Of a stretch of DNA of 64,000 bases, positions 24,788 to 32,238 are shown in pieces. The notes under the pieces were generated by a model that was not told where the DNA came from, did no database searches, and saw only the letters and a list, made by a program, of their open reading frames with translations. Both the position numbers and the translations under genes were made by a program. The DNA comes from Sandaracinus amylolyticus. Its GTDB lineage: Bacteria > Myxococcota_A > Polyangia > Polyangiales > Sandaracinaceae. Where the stretch lies: positions 5,394,001 through 5,458,000 of the forward strand of contig NZ_CP070225.1 in the NCBI RefSeq assembly GCF_021631985.1, given 5' to 3'. Within the stretch, counting starts at the first letter, position 1. Every line of letters begins with the position of its first letter.

Positions 24788-26699
24788 GCGTTCGACACCA
24801 TCGCAAGAGGACGTAGAGAGCCCAGATCCGCGACCAGTAGATCCCGGGCGCGCCGTCGCGATACGCGCGCCATGCGCGCGCGACGGCTTCACCGTCGAGC
24901 CCTGCTCGATGGCAGAGCACGACGTCGGTGAGCGTGTGCTCGATCTCGCCCGCGAGTCGCTGTCGCGTCCACGCGGCGAGCGGCAGCTCGAAGCCGCGCT
25001 TCGGTCGCTCGAAGAGCGAAGGAGGCAGTCTCGAGAGCGCGAGATCGCGCAGGAGCTGTTTGCGCTGCGCCGGCAGGAAGCGGCGCGCGATCGGCACCTC
25101 GGCGAGGCGCTCGATCAGCACGTGATCGAGGAGCGGTACGCGCACCTCGAGCGAGACCGCCATGCTCGCCGCGTCGGTGTCGCGGAGCAGTCGCTCGCCG
25201 AGGAAGCCGGAGAGCTCGAGCATCGAGATCGCGTGGAGGTCGGGCTGGCCCTCGACGATCTCGCGCAGGTACGCGGCGCGCTCGGGCGGCAGGCCGCACT
25301 CGTTCTCGTCCTCGCGATGGCGCGTGAGCTCCGCGAGGAACGAGCGCGTGTAGAGCGCGTACGAGACCTGGTAGGCCTCGAGCATCTCGCCGCGCGTGGC
25401 GAGGAGATCCTCGAGCTTGCCCCAGCGCGTCTGAGGGCGGACCTCACCGGGCTCGCCGGTCGCGACGCGGGTCACGAGCTGCGCGATCATCGAGCGCGCG
25501 CGATCGGGGAACACCGCGCCGACCGACGCGGCCTCGCGTGCCAGCGGGATGTCGCGGAAGCTCGCGTACCCGCCGAAGAGCTCGTCGCCGCCGGTCCCCG
25601 CGAGCGCGACCGTGATCCCGGCGCGGCGCACCGCGCGGCTCACCAGCCAAGTGTTGATGCCGTCGAACGTCGGCTGATCGATCGCGCGCAGCGCGTCCTC
25701 GAGGCCCTCCTCGAAGTCCTTCTGCGTGAGGCGCACGTCGACGTGCTCGGTGCCGAGCACCGTCGCGACCGCGCGTGCGTGCGTCGACTCGTCGTACTCC
25801 GCCTCGTCGAACCCGACGTTGAACGTGCGCACCGGCGTCGAGCTGACCTCGCGCGCGAGCGCGGCGATCGCGCTCGAGTCGATGCCGCCCGAGAGGAACA
25901 CGCCGAGCGGCACGTCGCTGACGAGGTGCTGCGAGATCGCTTCGCGCAGCGCGTGCGAGACCGCGCGCACCGCGGCGCCTTCCTCGCGCGGGCGCGAGGC
26001 CGGCAGCGACCAGTAGCGCCGCTCCGAGCAGAGCGCGCCGTCGGTGGTCACCCACGCGAGCGTGCCCTCGGGCAGCAGCGAGACGTCCTTCACGATCGTG
26101 CGCGGCGACGCGACGACACCGTTCCACAGGAACGACGAGAGCCCGCTCGGATCGAGCCTCCGCGGCACGAGCCCGCTCGCGAGCATCGCGCGCAGCTCGC
26201 TCGCGAAGATCAGCGTCCTGCCCGCGGGCGCTCGCTCGACGCTCGACCAGTAGAGCGGCTTGATGCCCACACGATCGCGCGCGAGGAGCACCTCGTTGCG
26301 GCGCGCGTCGTAGATCGCGATCGCGAACATCCCGCGGAGGCGCTCGATCGCGTGCTCACCCCAGCGCGCGTACGCCTCGAGCACGATCTCGGTGTCGCTC
26401 GTCGATCGGAAGCGCGCGCCCTTCTGCTCGAGCTCCGCGCGCAGCTCGCGGTAGTTGTAGATCTCGCCGTTGAAGCAGATGACGTGTCCGTCCGCGTGCT
26501 CCATCGGTTGCTTGCCGAGCGGCGAGACGTCGAGGATCGAGAGGCGACGATGCGCGAACGCGACGCCGCGACCGCGCTCCACGCGCGCCCATTCTCCATC
26601 GGCGTCCGGGCCGCGATGCACTTGCGCGCCGTGCATGCGCACGAGCGCGTCTCGCACCCGTTCGTCGACGACGCCCACCGCTCCTGCGATGCCGCACAT
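24771..26699 (-). CDS. asnB: Glutamine-hydrolysing asparagine synthase-like amidotransferase
   Basis: The 642-residue enzyme has an N-terminal glutaminase domain with nucleophile Cys2 (MCGIAGAVG), HRGPDADGEW, FNGEIYNYREL and SDTEIVLEAY. The synthetase domain has the PP-loop FLSGGIDSSAIAAL and GTGGDELFGGY. Such AsnB homologues in polysaccharide loci often amidate sugar uronic acids rather than make asparagine. That is my reading here because GT2 and GT4 genes flank it directly. Both active sites look intact. Confidence 0.9.
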   Translation of the reverse strand: MCGIAGAVGVVDERVRDALVRMHGAQVHRGPDADGEWARVERGRGVAFAHRRLSILDVSPLGKQPMEHADGHVICFNGEIYNYRELRAELEQKGARFRSTSDTEIVLEAYARWGEHAIERLRGMFAIAIYDARRNEVLLARDRVGIKPLYWSSVERAPAGRTLIFASELRAMLASGLVPRRLDPSGLSSFLWNGVVASPRTIVKDVSLLPEGTLAWVTTDGALCSERRYWSLPASRPREEGAAVRAVSHALREAISQHLVSDVPLGVFLSGGIDSSAIAALAREVSSTPVRTFNVGFDEAEYDESTHARAVATVLGTEHVDVRLTQKDFEEGLEDALRAIDQPTFDGINTWLVSRAVRRAGITVALAGTGGDELFGGYASFRDIPLAREAASVGAVFPDRARSMIAQLVTRVATGEPGEVRPQTRWGKLEDLLATRGEMLEAYQVSYALYTRSFLAELTRHREDENECGLPPERAAYLREIVEGQPDLHAISMLELSGFLGERLLRDTDAASMAVSLEVRVPLLDHVLIERLAEVPIARRFLPAQRKQLLRDLALSRLPPSLFERPKRGFELPLAAWTRQRLAGEIEHTLTDVVLCHRAGLDGEAVARAWRAYRDGAPGIYWSRIWALYVLLRWCRTHELEL

Positions 26700-26771
26700 G
26701 GCTCTATCGACCTCCCCTTCGCGTCCGCCCGACGCAGCTCCGGAATCAGCACGCGAGGTGCCAGACTCGAT

Positions 26772-27857
26772 TCACGCCTTCTCGATCGCGCGGCGCAGCC
26801 CCGACTCGAACGCGCACGACGCATCGGCCCACGTATGAGAGTGCGCAGCGCGGTGTGCCGCCTCGCTCATGCGAGACCACTCCCGCTCTCGCATCGAGAG
26901 CACGTCGAGCGCGCGCATCGCCAGCGTCTCGGCGTCGTCGACGTCGACGAGGTAGCCACTCTCGCCCGGCGTCACGAGATCCGGCGTCCCTCCATAGCGC
27001 GTGGCGACGAGCGGCGTCCGGCACGCCATCGCCTCGAGCGCAGGAAGACCGAAGCCCTCGATGCGGCTCGACGACATCCACACATCCGCGCTCGCATAGA
27101 GCTCGGGGATGCGCGACTGCGGCGGACGCAGCTCGAACTTCGCGTCGCGCGGCAGCGGCTGGATCGTCTCCTCGTGCTCGGCGCCGAACCCGATCACGCG
27201 GAGCTCCGGCACCTGCTTGCGCACTCGCTCGATCGCCTCGCGCGTGACGTCGAATCCCTTCCAGTGCGAGGCCGCGTAGACGAACCCGAGGGTGGGACGC
27301 GGCTGCCGGCCGCGCGGCGGCGCATCGAACTGCGCTCCATCGATCGCGTTGCGCGCGAGGGTCACGTCCTCGTCGCCCGAGATGCGCCGCACGACGTCGG
27401 CGAGGAAGCGCGAGATGACGATCTTGTGATAGGGCAGCGCGAGCGTGGCATCGACGTCGTCGCCGGGCTGACCTTCGATGAAGCGCTCCCAGCCCTGGAC
27501 GAAATACGCCTTCGCGCCTTTGCGCCGCGGGAGATCGCGAATCCACTTCGCAGTCTCCCACCACGTCGCGACGACGACGTCGGCGTCGGGGAGATCGCGC
27601 TCGGTGATCGGGCGGTGCTCGCGCAGCCGCGTGAGCGGCACGCCCTGCGCGTCGAAGTGCGACTGCCTGCTCGGACGGCGCGGGAGTGGATCGCGCCGCA
27701 CGATGGCGCGCGCGTACTCGCGGACTGTCGGGCGACGCGGCGCGGGCGCGACGACGCGAACGTCGTGACCGAGCTCGCGCAGCCGGCGCGCGTGGATCGC
27801 GATGACTCGACAGCCACCCGAGAGGTCGGCGGCCGCGACGACGAACGTGATGCGCAT
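26772..27857 (-). CDS. Family 4 glycosyltransferase
   Basis: The 361-residue GT-B protein begins with RITFVVAAADLSGGCRVIAIHARRL in two strands and a helix, the usual N-terminal Rossmann entry. The C-terminal donor domain has LGFVYAASHWKGFD and SSSRIEGFGLPALEAM, which contains the EGFGLPALE version of the EX7E retaining motif, followed by TPLVATRYGGTPDLV. It transfers an NDP-sugar to the growing lipid-linked unit in the cytoplasm. It is 72 bases upstream of the AsnB-like gene on the same strand. Confidence 0.88.
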   Translation of the reverse strand: MRITFVVAAADLSGGCRVIAIHARRLRELGHDVRVVAPAPRRPTVREYARAIVRRDPLPRRPSRQSHFDAQGVPLTRLREHRPITERDLPDADVVVATWWETAKWIRDLPRRKGAKAYFVQGWERFIEGQPGDDVDATLALPYHKIVISRFLADVVRRISGDEDVTLARNAIDGAQFDAPPRGRQPRPTLGFVYAASHWKGFDVTREAIERVRKQVPELRVIGFGAEHEETIQPLPRDAKFELRPPQSRIPELYASADVWMSSSRIEGFGLPALEAMACRTPLVATRYGGTPDLVTPGESGYLVDVDDAETLAMRALDVLSMREREWSRMSEAAHRAAHSHTWADASCAFESGLRRAIEKA

Positions 27858-27964
27858 GGATGTGTGCCTCGCGCCCGCGCGACGGCGCGGGACGGATCAG
27901 GAGAGACGACGAGCCGCGCGCTCGAGCGTGTGTGGAGGGGGCACGCTCGGGCTCGCGCATGCGA

Positions 27965-28013
27965 CTGGATCACGACGCGTGCCGGTCTCGCGCGTGAAAT
28001 CCTCGTGATCCAG
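27965..28013. repeat. 11-base inverted repeat between the GT4 and flippase genes
   Basis: CTGGATCACGA (27965-27975) and TCGTGATCCAG (28003-28013) are perfect arms around 27 bases. An inner pair, ACGCG (27975-27979) and CGCGT (27991-27995), extends the structure. It lies in the 270-base gap downstream of the flippase stop. No U-run follows, so it could be an operator or an mRNA-stabilising or factor-dependent termination hairpin. Confidence 0.45.
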
Positions 28014-28127
28014 GGCGCCACAGCGCGCGTCCCCGCGACGCGTCATCCGCGCCTCGATGGACGCGGCCTGCCACGGGCGGACGCCGCGCGTGGTGTCGCG
28101 GAGAGCGTCGGTCGTCGCGCGTGTGTC

Positions 28128-29624
28128 TCACTCGGCGGGTGCGAGCGTGGTGCTCACCGCCTCGCCGCGGCGAGGGCGCAACACGCGCGACATCGGCTTC
28201 CAGGCGATCGGTGCCCAGCAGAGCGTGACGAGGATCGCCACGACCGCGGCCTCGATGCCCACCGCGACGCCCCACTCGCGCAAGCGCTCCGCGACCTGCC
28301 AGACGACGACGCCGACCACGCCGATCACGAGAGTGAGGAGCGCGTCGAGCCCCTTCGCGTCGAGGCCCACGCGCGAGACGCCCCAGAGCGAGATCGCGTA
28401 GCGGAAGATCTCCGTCCCCGCGAACGCGACGAGCGCGCCCGGGAACCCCGCGATCGCGTAGCCCACGGGGATGAGCACGATCATCGCGGCGAGCTTCGCG
28501 AGCGAGCCCGCGGCCACCCACTGCGGCTCGCCGCGCGCGAGCATCGCCGCGCCGTTCGTCGCCTCGCACACGAGGAACCACGACGACGCGGCGAGGATCT
28601 GGATCATCCATCCCGAGCCCCACCACGACTCTTCCCAGAGCAGGCGCATCGCGGTGGGGCCGCCCGCGATCAGCCCGCAGAGCGCCCAGCCACCGACGAT
28701 CTGGATCGGCAGGCGCGCGCGGCGGAACACCGGGCGCAGATCGTCGCCCGCGTGCACGACGCGCGCATAGAGCGGGAACACGACCTGACGCGAGACGTGC
28801 GAGAGCGCTTCCATCGGGAGCGACGCGAGCACCACCGCGTTGCCGTAGAGGCCGAGCACCGCGAGCGGGATCATCGTCCCGAAGATCCAGCGATCCGCGT
28901 AGCCGGTGAGGAACGTGAGCAACGTGCTGAGGAAGACCCAGCGCCCGAAGCGCACGAGCTCCTTCGCGACGAGCGGATCCCAGCGCAGTCGGTTCACACG
29001 ACCGGGCAGCACGACGTGGCTGAGGATCATCTTGGTGAACTGGATGGCGAGGCCGCCCATCACGAGCGACCACACCGTCGGGCTCAGCCACGCCCAGATC
29101 ACCTTCACGACGAACCCGACGATCTGCGCGCCGAGCTCCACCGCGGTGAGCCGGCCGAGCACGAGATCGCGGCTCGCCGTGAACACCTTCGTCGACGTGA
29201 AGCCGGTCGCGACCGCGGCGAGGCCGGCCACGGGGATCACGGACACGAGCTCTTCGTGCCCCATCGCCATCGCGTAGGGCACGGCGCCGATGCAGACCGC
29301 GGCCCAGAGCGTGAGGCCGCGGATCACCTGGATCGTCCACGCGACGTCGGTGAAGTCGGCGTCCGCACCGCGCTTGTTCTGCACGATGCTGGGACCGATC
29401 CCGAGATCGCTCAGCAGCTCGAACCCGATGACGAGTGGATTGACCAGCTCCATCAGGCCGCGAACGGCCGGCACGATGAAGTAGGAGATCAGCGGGTTCG
29501 AGATCAGCGCGAGCAGACGCCCGCCGCCGTACCCGAGCACCGACCAGAGCGCGCCACGGCGCGCACGACGTCCGAGATCCGACCCCACGGATGCCGGCGA
29601 TTCGTTCGGAGCAGGTTCGTTCAT
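28128..29624 (-). CDS. Wzx-like oligosaccharide flippase (MOP superfamily)
   Basis: The 498-residue membrane protein has 12 or more helices and starts with the family pattern ARRGALWSVLGYGGGRLLALISNPLIS. Further features are FELLSDLGIGPSIVQNK and FGRWVFLSTLLTFLTGYADRWIFG, both typical of Wzx/RfbX-type polysaccharide biosynthesis proteins. It would flip undecaprenyl-linked repeat units to the periplasm for the polymerase-like protein at 18.9-20.3 kb. No Shine-Dalgarno sequence is obvious before the ATG. It is divergent from the beta-helix lipoprotein. Confidence 0.87.
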   Translation of the reverse strand: MNEPAPNESPASVGSDLGRRARRGALWSVLGYGGGRLLALISNPLISYFIVPAVRGLMELVNPLVIGFELLSDLGIGPSIVQNKRGADADFTDVAWTIQVIRGLTLWAAVCIGAVPYAMAMGHEELVSVIPVAGLAAVATGFTSTKVFTASRDLVLGRLTAVELGAQIVGFVVKVIWAWLSPTVWSLVMGGLAIQFTKMILSHVVLPGRVNRLRWDPLVAKELVRFGRWVFLSTLLTFLTGYADRWIFGTMIPLAVLGLYGNAVVLASLPMEALSHVSRQVVFPLYARVVHAGDDLRPVFRRARLPIQIVGGWALCGLIAGGPTAMRLLWEESWWGSGWMIQILAASSWFLVCEATNGAAMLARGEPQWVAAGSLAKLAAMIVLIPVGYAIAGFPGALVAFAGTEIFRYAISLWGVSRVGLDAKGLDALLTLVIGVVGVVVWQVAERLREWGVAVGIEAAVVAILVTLCWAPIAWKPMSRVLRPRRGEAVSTTLAPAE

Positions 29625-29740
29625 TCGGCCGCGCGACGCTCAGCGCCGGAGGCGCGGCCGCACGTGGCTACGTACATGAGCACGCGTTCCCTGCACGCGA
29701 GCCCGTGTCGCGCGACGCGCGGTGCTCATGTGCTCGCGCG

Positions 29741-30820
29741 ATGCGCGGAATCGTCGTCGGAATCGCCGCGATCGCGATCGCGGCCTGCAGTCATCGCGAT
29801 CCATCGCCGCGGCCGCGCGCGCCCGTCGCAGTCCACGAAGAGCGCGTGACGAGACGCGACGAGCCCGCGCCGCCGGTGCATGCCGACGCACCCGCACCGG
29901 CGCGCCGCGAGCTCGGGCCGCTGCCCGGCGAGCTCGCCTCGCTGCGCTGGCCCGAAGCGCCGCGCATCACGCGCACCGTCGACGTGCACGACGCGGCGTC
30001 GCTGCAGCGCGCGGTCGACGAGCCGGGCACGTGCGCGCGCGTCCACGGAGCGATCGAAGGCGCGATCACGGTGCACGCGAGCGACGTCGAGATCCTGATG
30101 AGCGAGGGCGCGCGGCTCGGTCGCGTCACCGTCGTCCCGGGCACCCATCGCGTGCGCGTGTCGGGCGGGACGATCGACGGCATCGAGCTCTCTCCGCCGG
30201 CGCGGTGGAACCCCGAGCCTGCGTACGACGAGGCGCTGATGATCACCGACGTGCTGATCGAGCGCGTGCGCGCCGAGGCGAGCGACAGCGCGTTCGTGAT
30301 CCGCGGGCGGCGTGTCGCGATCGTCGACGCGGACGTGCGCGCCGAGCGTTATTCACTGTGGGCCGGCGACACCGGACCGCTCGACGGCGAGGATCTGATC
30401 GTGGCGGGCAACACGTTCCGCTCGGCGGGCCCGGAGTCGACGCTGCGCATCCACGACGTCGCGCGCAGCGTGGTCGTCGACAACGTGCTCTCGAACGGGC
30501 GCAAGCACGACTACCGCGTGCACGGTCGATCCGATCTCGCGTACGCCGCGCGCAACGTGCTGCTGCGCACCGGGATCATGATCGGCAACCAGCCCGGCGA
30601 CGCCGTGGGCAGCGTCGTGCTCGAGCGCAACACGCTCTACCTCGAAGAGCCGAGCATGCTCGAGATCGACGAGGCCGCGATCCGCCGTCTCGTGCTGCGC
30701 GACAACGTCGTCTACACCGATCGTTGGGACACGTTCTATCCGTATCCGCGCGTGCGCGAGGGCTGGATCGTCGAGCACAACGAGCGTCATCCGTTCCGGC
30801 CCTACGTCGCCGAGCGATGA
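29741..30820 (+). CDS. Lipoprotein with right-handed beta-helix-like repeats
   Basis: The 359-residue protein has a lipoprotein signal ending AIAIAAC (Cys16) and a polar spacer. The rest shows short beta repeats with hydrophobic and Asn/Asp alternation: GAIEGAITVHASDVEIL, RLGRVTVVPGTHRVRVSGG, VVVDNVLSNGRKHDYRVHG and SVVLERNTLYLEE. This is the look of pectate-lyase-type beta helices, which bind or cleave polysaccharide. No active site is evident. An upstream frame extends to 29591, but MRGIVVG gives a clean signal peptide. It closes the polysaccharide locus. Confidence 0.7.
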   Translation: MRGIVVGIAAIAIAACSHRDPSPRPRAPVAVHEERVTRRDEPAPPVHADAPAPARRELGPLPGELASLRWPEAPRITRTVDVHDAASLQRAVDEPGTCARVHGAIEGAITVHASDVEILMSEGARLGRVTVVPGTHRVRVSGGTIDGIELSPPARWNPEPAYDEALMITDVLIERVRAEASDSAFVIRGRRVAIVDADVRAERYSLWAGDTGPLDGEDLIVAGNTFRSAGPESTLRIHDVARSVVVDNVLSNGRKHDYRVHGRSDLAYAARNVLLRTGIMIGNQPGDAVGSVVLERNTLYLEEPSMLEIDEAAIRRLVLRDNVVYTDRWDTFYPYPRVREGWIVEHNERHPFRPYVAER

Positions 30821-30875
30821 GAACGAGACGATCCCGGCGACGAGTCGCCGGGATCGTTCGAGCGCACGGGGTCGA

Positions 30876-31421
30876 TCAGAGCGAGCCGGCGCAGCAGCTC
30901 GTCTCGAACGAGCAGTCCGCGGTCTCCTGCGTGCAGCGGGTCGAGTCACGACCGTCGAAGCAGTTGCAGCTGGTGCCGGTCGCGCCGGACCGACAGCTCA
31001 CCGAGCGAGTGATGTCGTCGACCGTGACCGAGTTGATGCACGCGGTCGCCTCGCTGCCCGGCGCGGGATCGCCGGGATCGGCCGGGTCGCCGGGATCGGC
31101 CGGATCGCTGGGATCGCTGGGATCGGCGGGCTCGCCCGCGTCCACGTCCTCCGGCGGCGGCGGATCGCCCACGCCCGCGTCGTCCTCGTCGACCGGACGG
31201 ATCTGCGACTCGATGCACGAGCGCAGCTGATCGCGACACAGCGCGAGCTCCTCGGACGAGGCCGCGTCGCGGATGCACTGGATGAACGGCCGGATGCAGC
31301 CACGCAGGCGCAGCTCGTCCGAGGTCGTCTCGAGATCGCTCGGCGCGCTCTGACATCCCGCGAGAACCGCAAAGGCACTGACCGCGAGCGTGGTGGTGAA
31401 TCGTCCAAAGGAAATTCGCAT
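30876..31421 (-). CDS. Cys-rich lipoprotein with Asp-Pro repeat
   Basis: The 181-residue lipoprotein has the lipobox VLAGC after LAVSAFA and a strong ribosome site (GGAGG, eight bases before ATG 31421). About 12 cysteines occur in pairs (CIRPFIQCIRDAASSEELALC, CRDQLRSC; C-terminal CRSGATGTSCNCFDGRDSTRC given in halves), which suggests disulfides after export. A run of Asp-Pro-x units lies in the middle, encoded by a nine-base tandem repeat. The family is not recognised. It has no close neighbour on its strand. Confidence 0.75.
   Translation of the reverse strand: MRISFGRFTTTLAVSAFAVLAGCQSAPSDLETTSDELRLRGCIRPFIQCIRDAASSEELALCRDQLRSCIESQIRPVDEDDAGVGDPPPPEDVDAGEPADPSDPSDPADPGDPADPGDPAPGSEATACINSVTVDDITRSVSCRSGATGTSCNCFDGRDSTRCTQETADCSFETSCCAGSL
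31066..31128 (+). repeat. Seven-copy 9-base tandem repeat inside the lipoprotein gene
   Basis: Seven units of the type GGATCG(N)(N)(N), mostly GGATCGGCC, GGATCGCCG and GGATCGCTG, run head to tail and encode the Asp-Pro-(Gly/Ala/Ser) stretch on the minus strand. Copy number may vary between strains, since each step keeps the frame. Confidence 0.75.
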
Positions 31422-31705
31422 CGTCTCGTCCTCCCGGGCCGCGGCCTTCAGCAACGCGTGTACCGAGGTCGATCAGCCCTCGGAGCAGCCCTCGCTCCGC
31501 CTGGCGCATCGCCGGCGCGAGATCGCTCGGAGCCCGCAGAACACAGCGCTTCCTGCGCGAACGAGACGGCGCTCGGCGTGCTCCGGCGATCGAGGTGGGG
31601 TCGGTGGTCGCCGGCATGGTGCACGCGGGATGCGCTCTCCGAGAGCGCGCCACGCTCTCCGAGGACGACTGCGCGACTGCGATCCATCGATTCTCGACTG
31701 GCACC
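31422..31705. other. Intergenic region before the metE promoter; no gene seen
   Basis: No reading frame here has a believable start or family resemblance. A 17-base palindrome, GCGCTCT-CCG-AGAGCGC, lies at 31632-31648. GGCACCTTGACA is followed directly by the similar GGCACCCTGACT, a 12-base imperfect tandem repeat that overlaps the -35 element just downstream. Confidence 0.5.
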
Positions 31706-31735
31706 TTGACAGGCACCCTGACTCCCGCGTAGTTT
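31706..31735 (+). promoter_or_regulatory. Promoter of the cobalamin riboswitch-metE transcript
   Basis: A perfect -35, TTGACA (31706-31711), an 18-base spacer and TAGTTT (31730-31735) place the transcription start at about 31742-31743. That is exactly where the riboswitch P1 helix begins, so promoter and RNA support each other. Confidence 0.7.
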
Positions 31736-31742
31736 GCGCCCC

Positions 31743-31954
31743 GTGCTGGTGCCAGGTGTTGTCCTGGCCTAGAGGGAACCCGGTCGGATTCCGGGGCTGC
31801 CCCGCAGCGGTAGACGAGAACGACCTCCACGACGAGCACTGAGGCTCTGTTAGCTACAGCGGTTGCTAGCTACAGCGTTCGGGAAGCGGTGGACAGTAGG
31901 AAATCGGCGTAAATTCGCGCCGAAATGCTCGTGAGCCCGAAGACCTGCCAGCGC
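31743..31954 (+). ncRNA. Cobalamin (B12) riboswitch upstream of metE
   Basis: The element has the family's conserved blocks in order: GGTGCCAGG at the start, AGAGGGAACCCGGT, ATTCCGGGGCTGCCCCGCAGCGG, GAGCACTG, GGGAAG and the 3' block GAGCCCGAAGACCTGCC. P1 closes perfectly apart from one G-U pair: GTGCTGG (31743-31749) with CCAGCGC (31948-31954). The variable region between GAGCACTG and GGGAAG carries TAGCTACAGC twice (31851-31860, 31867-31876). Known B12 riboswitches lower expression when adenosylcobalamin is abundant. Control of metE, the B12-independent methionine synthase, is the textbook logic. Confidence 0.93.
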
Positions 31955-32238
31955 CCGTCGTGCCCGTTCCTGGGGCTTGCGGGGAGACATCCCGACGACG
32001 GTTCGACCGGAGGCCTCGAGGGAGGGCGTGTCTGGTCCAGGGTGGCAGTCGGACTGCGATCGTCGTCGAATTGCGTCGCGCGAGCGATGCAATCAGCGCG
32101 TGAGTCGTCGCGAGCTCGTCGCCCTGCGGCGCTCGTGTGTCTCGTGCACGCGGACCGCCGGCGCACTGCAATTCCACGTTGCGCGCGCGACGAATCGCCG
32201 ACTCGAGGCTCGTTTTCCGATTTCCACGGAGGAGAGCC
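31955..32238 (+). other. Long metE leader after the riboswitch
   Basis: About 284 transcribed bases separate the riboswitch from metE. CCGTCGT (31955-31961) can pair with ACGACGG (31995-32001) directly after P1, possibly part of the expression platform. There is no U-run terminator. A strong GGAGGAG (32228-32234) precedes the TTG start, so control may act on translation or through Rho. No leader peptide was convincing. Confidence 0.4.

Noticed and set aside
24498-29849. Plus-strand open frame of nearly 1,800 codons opposite the glycosyltransferase, AsnB and flippase genes
   Set aside because: The translation is Arg/Ala/His-rich with no domain or signal, and the opposite strand encodes five recognisable proteins. 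It is a high-GC shadow frame.
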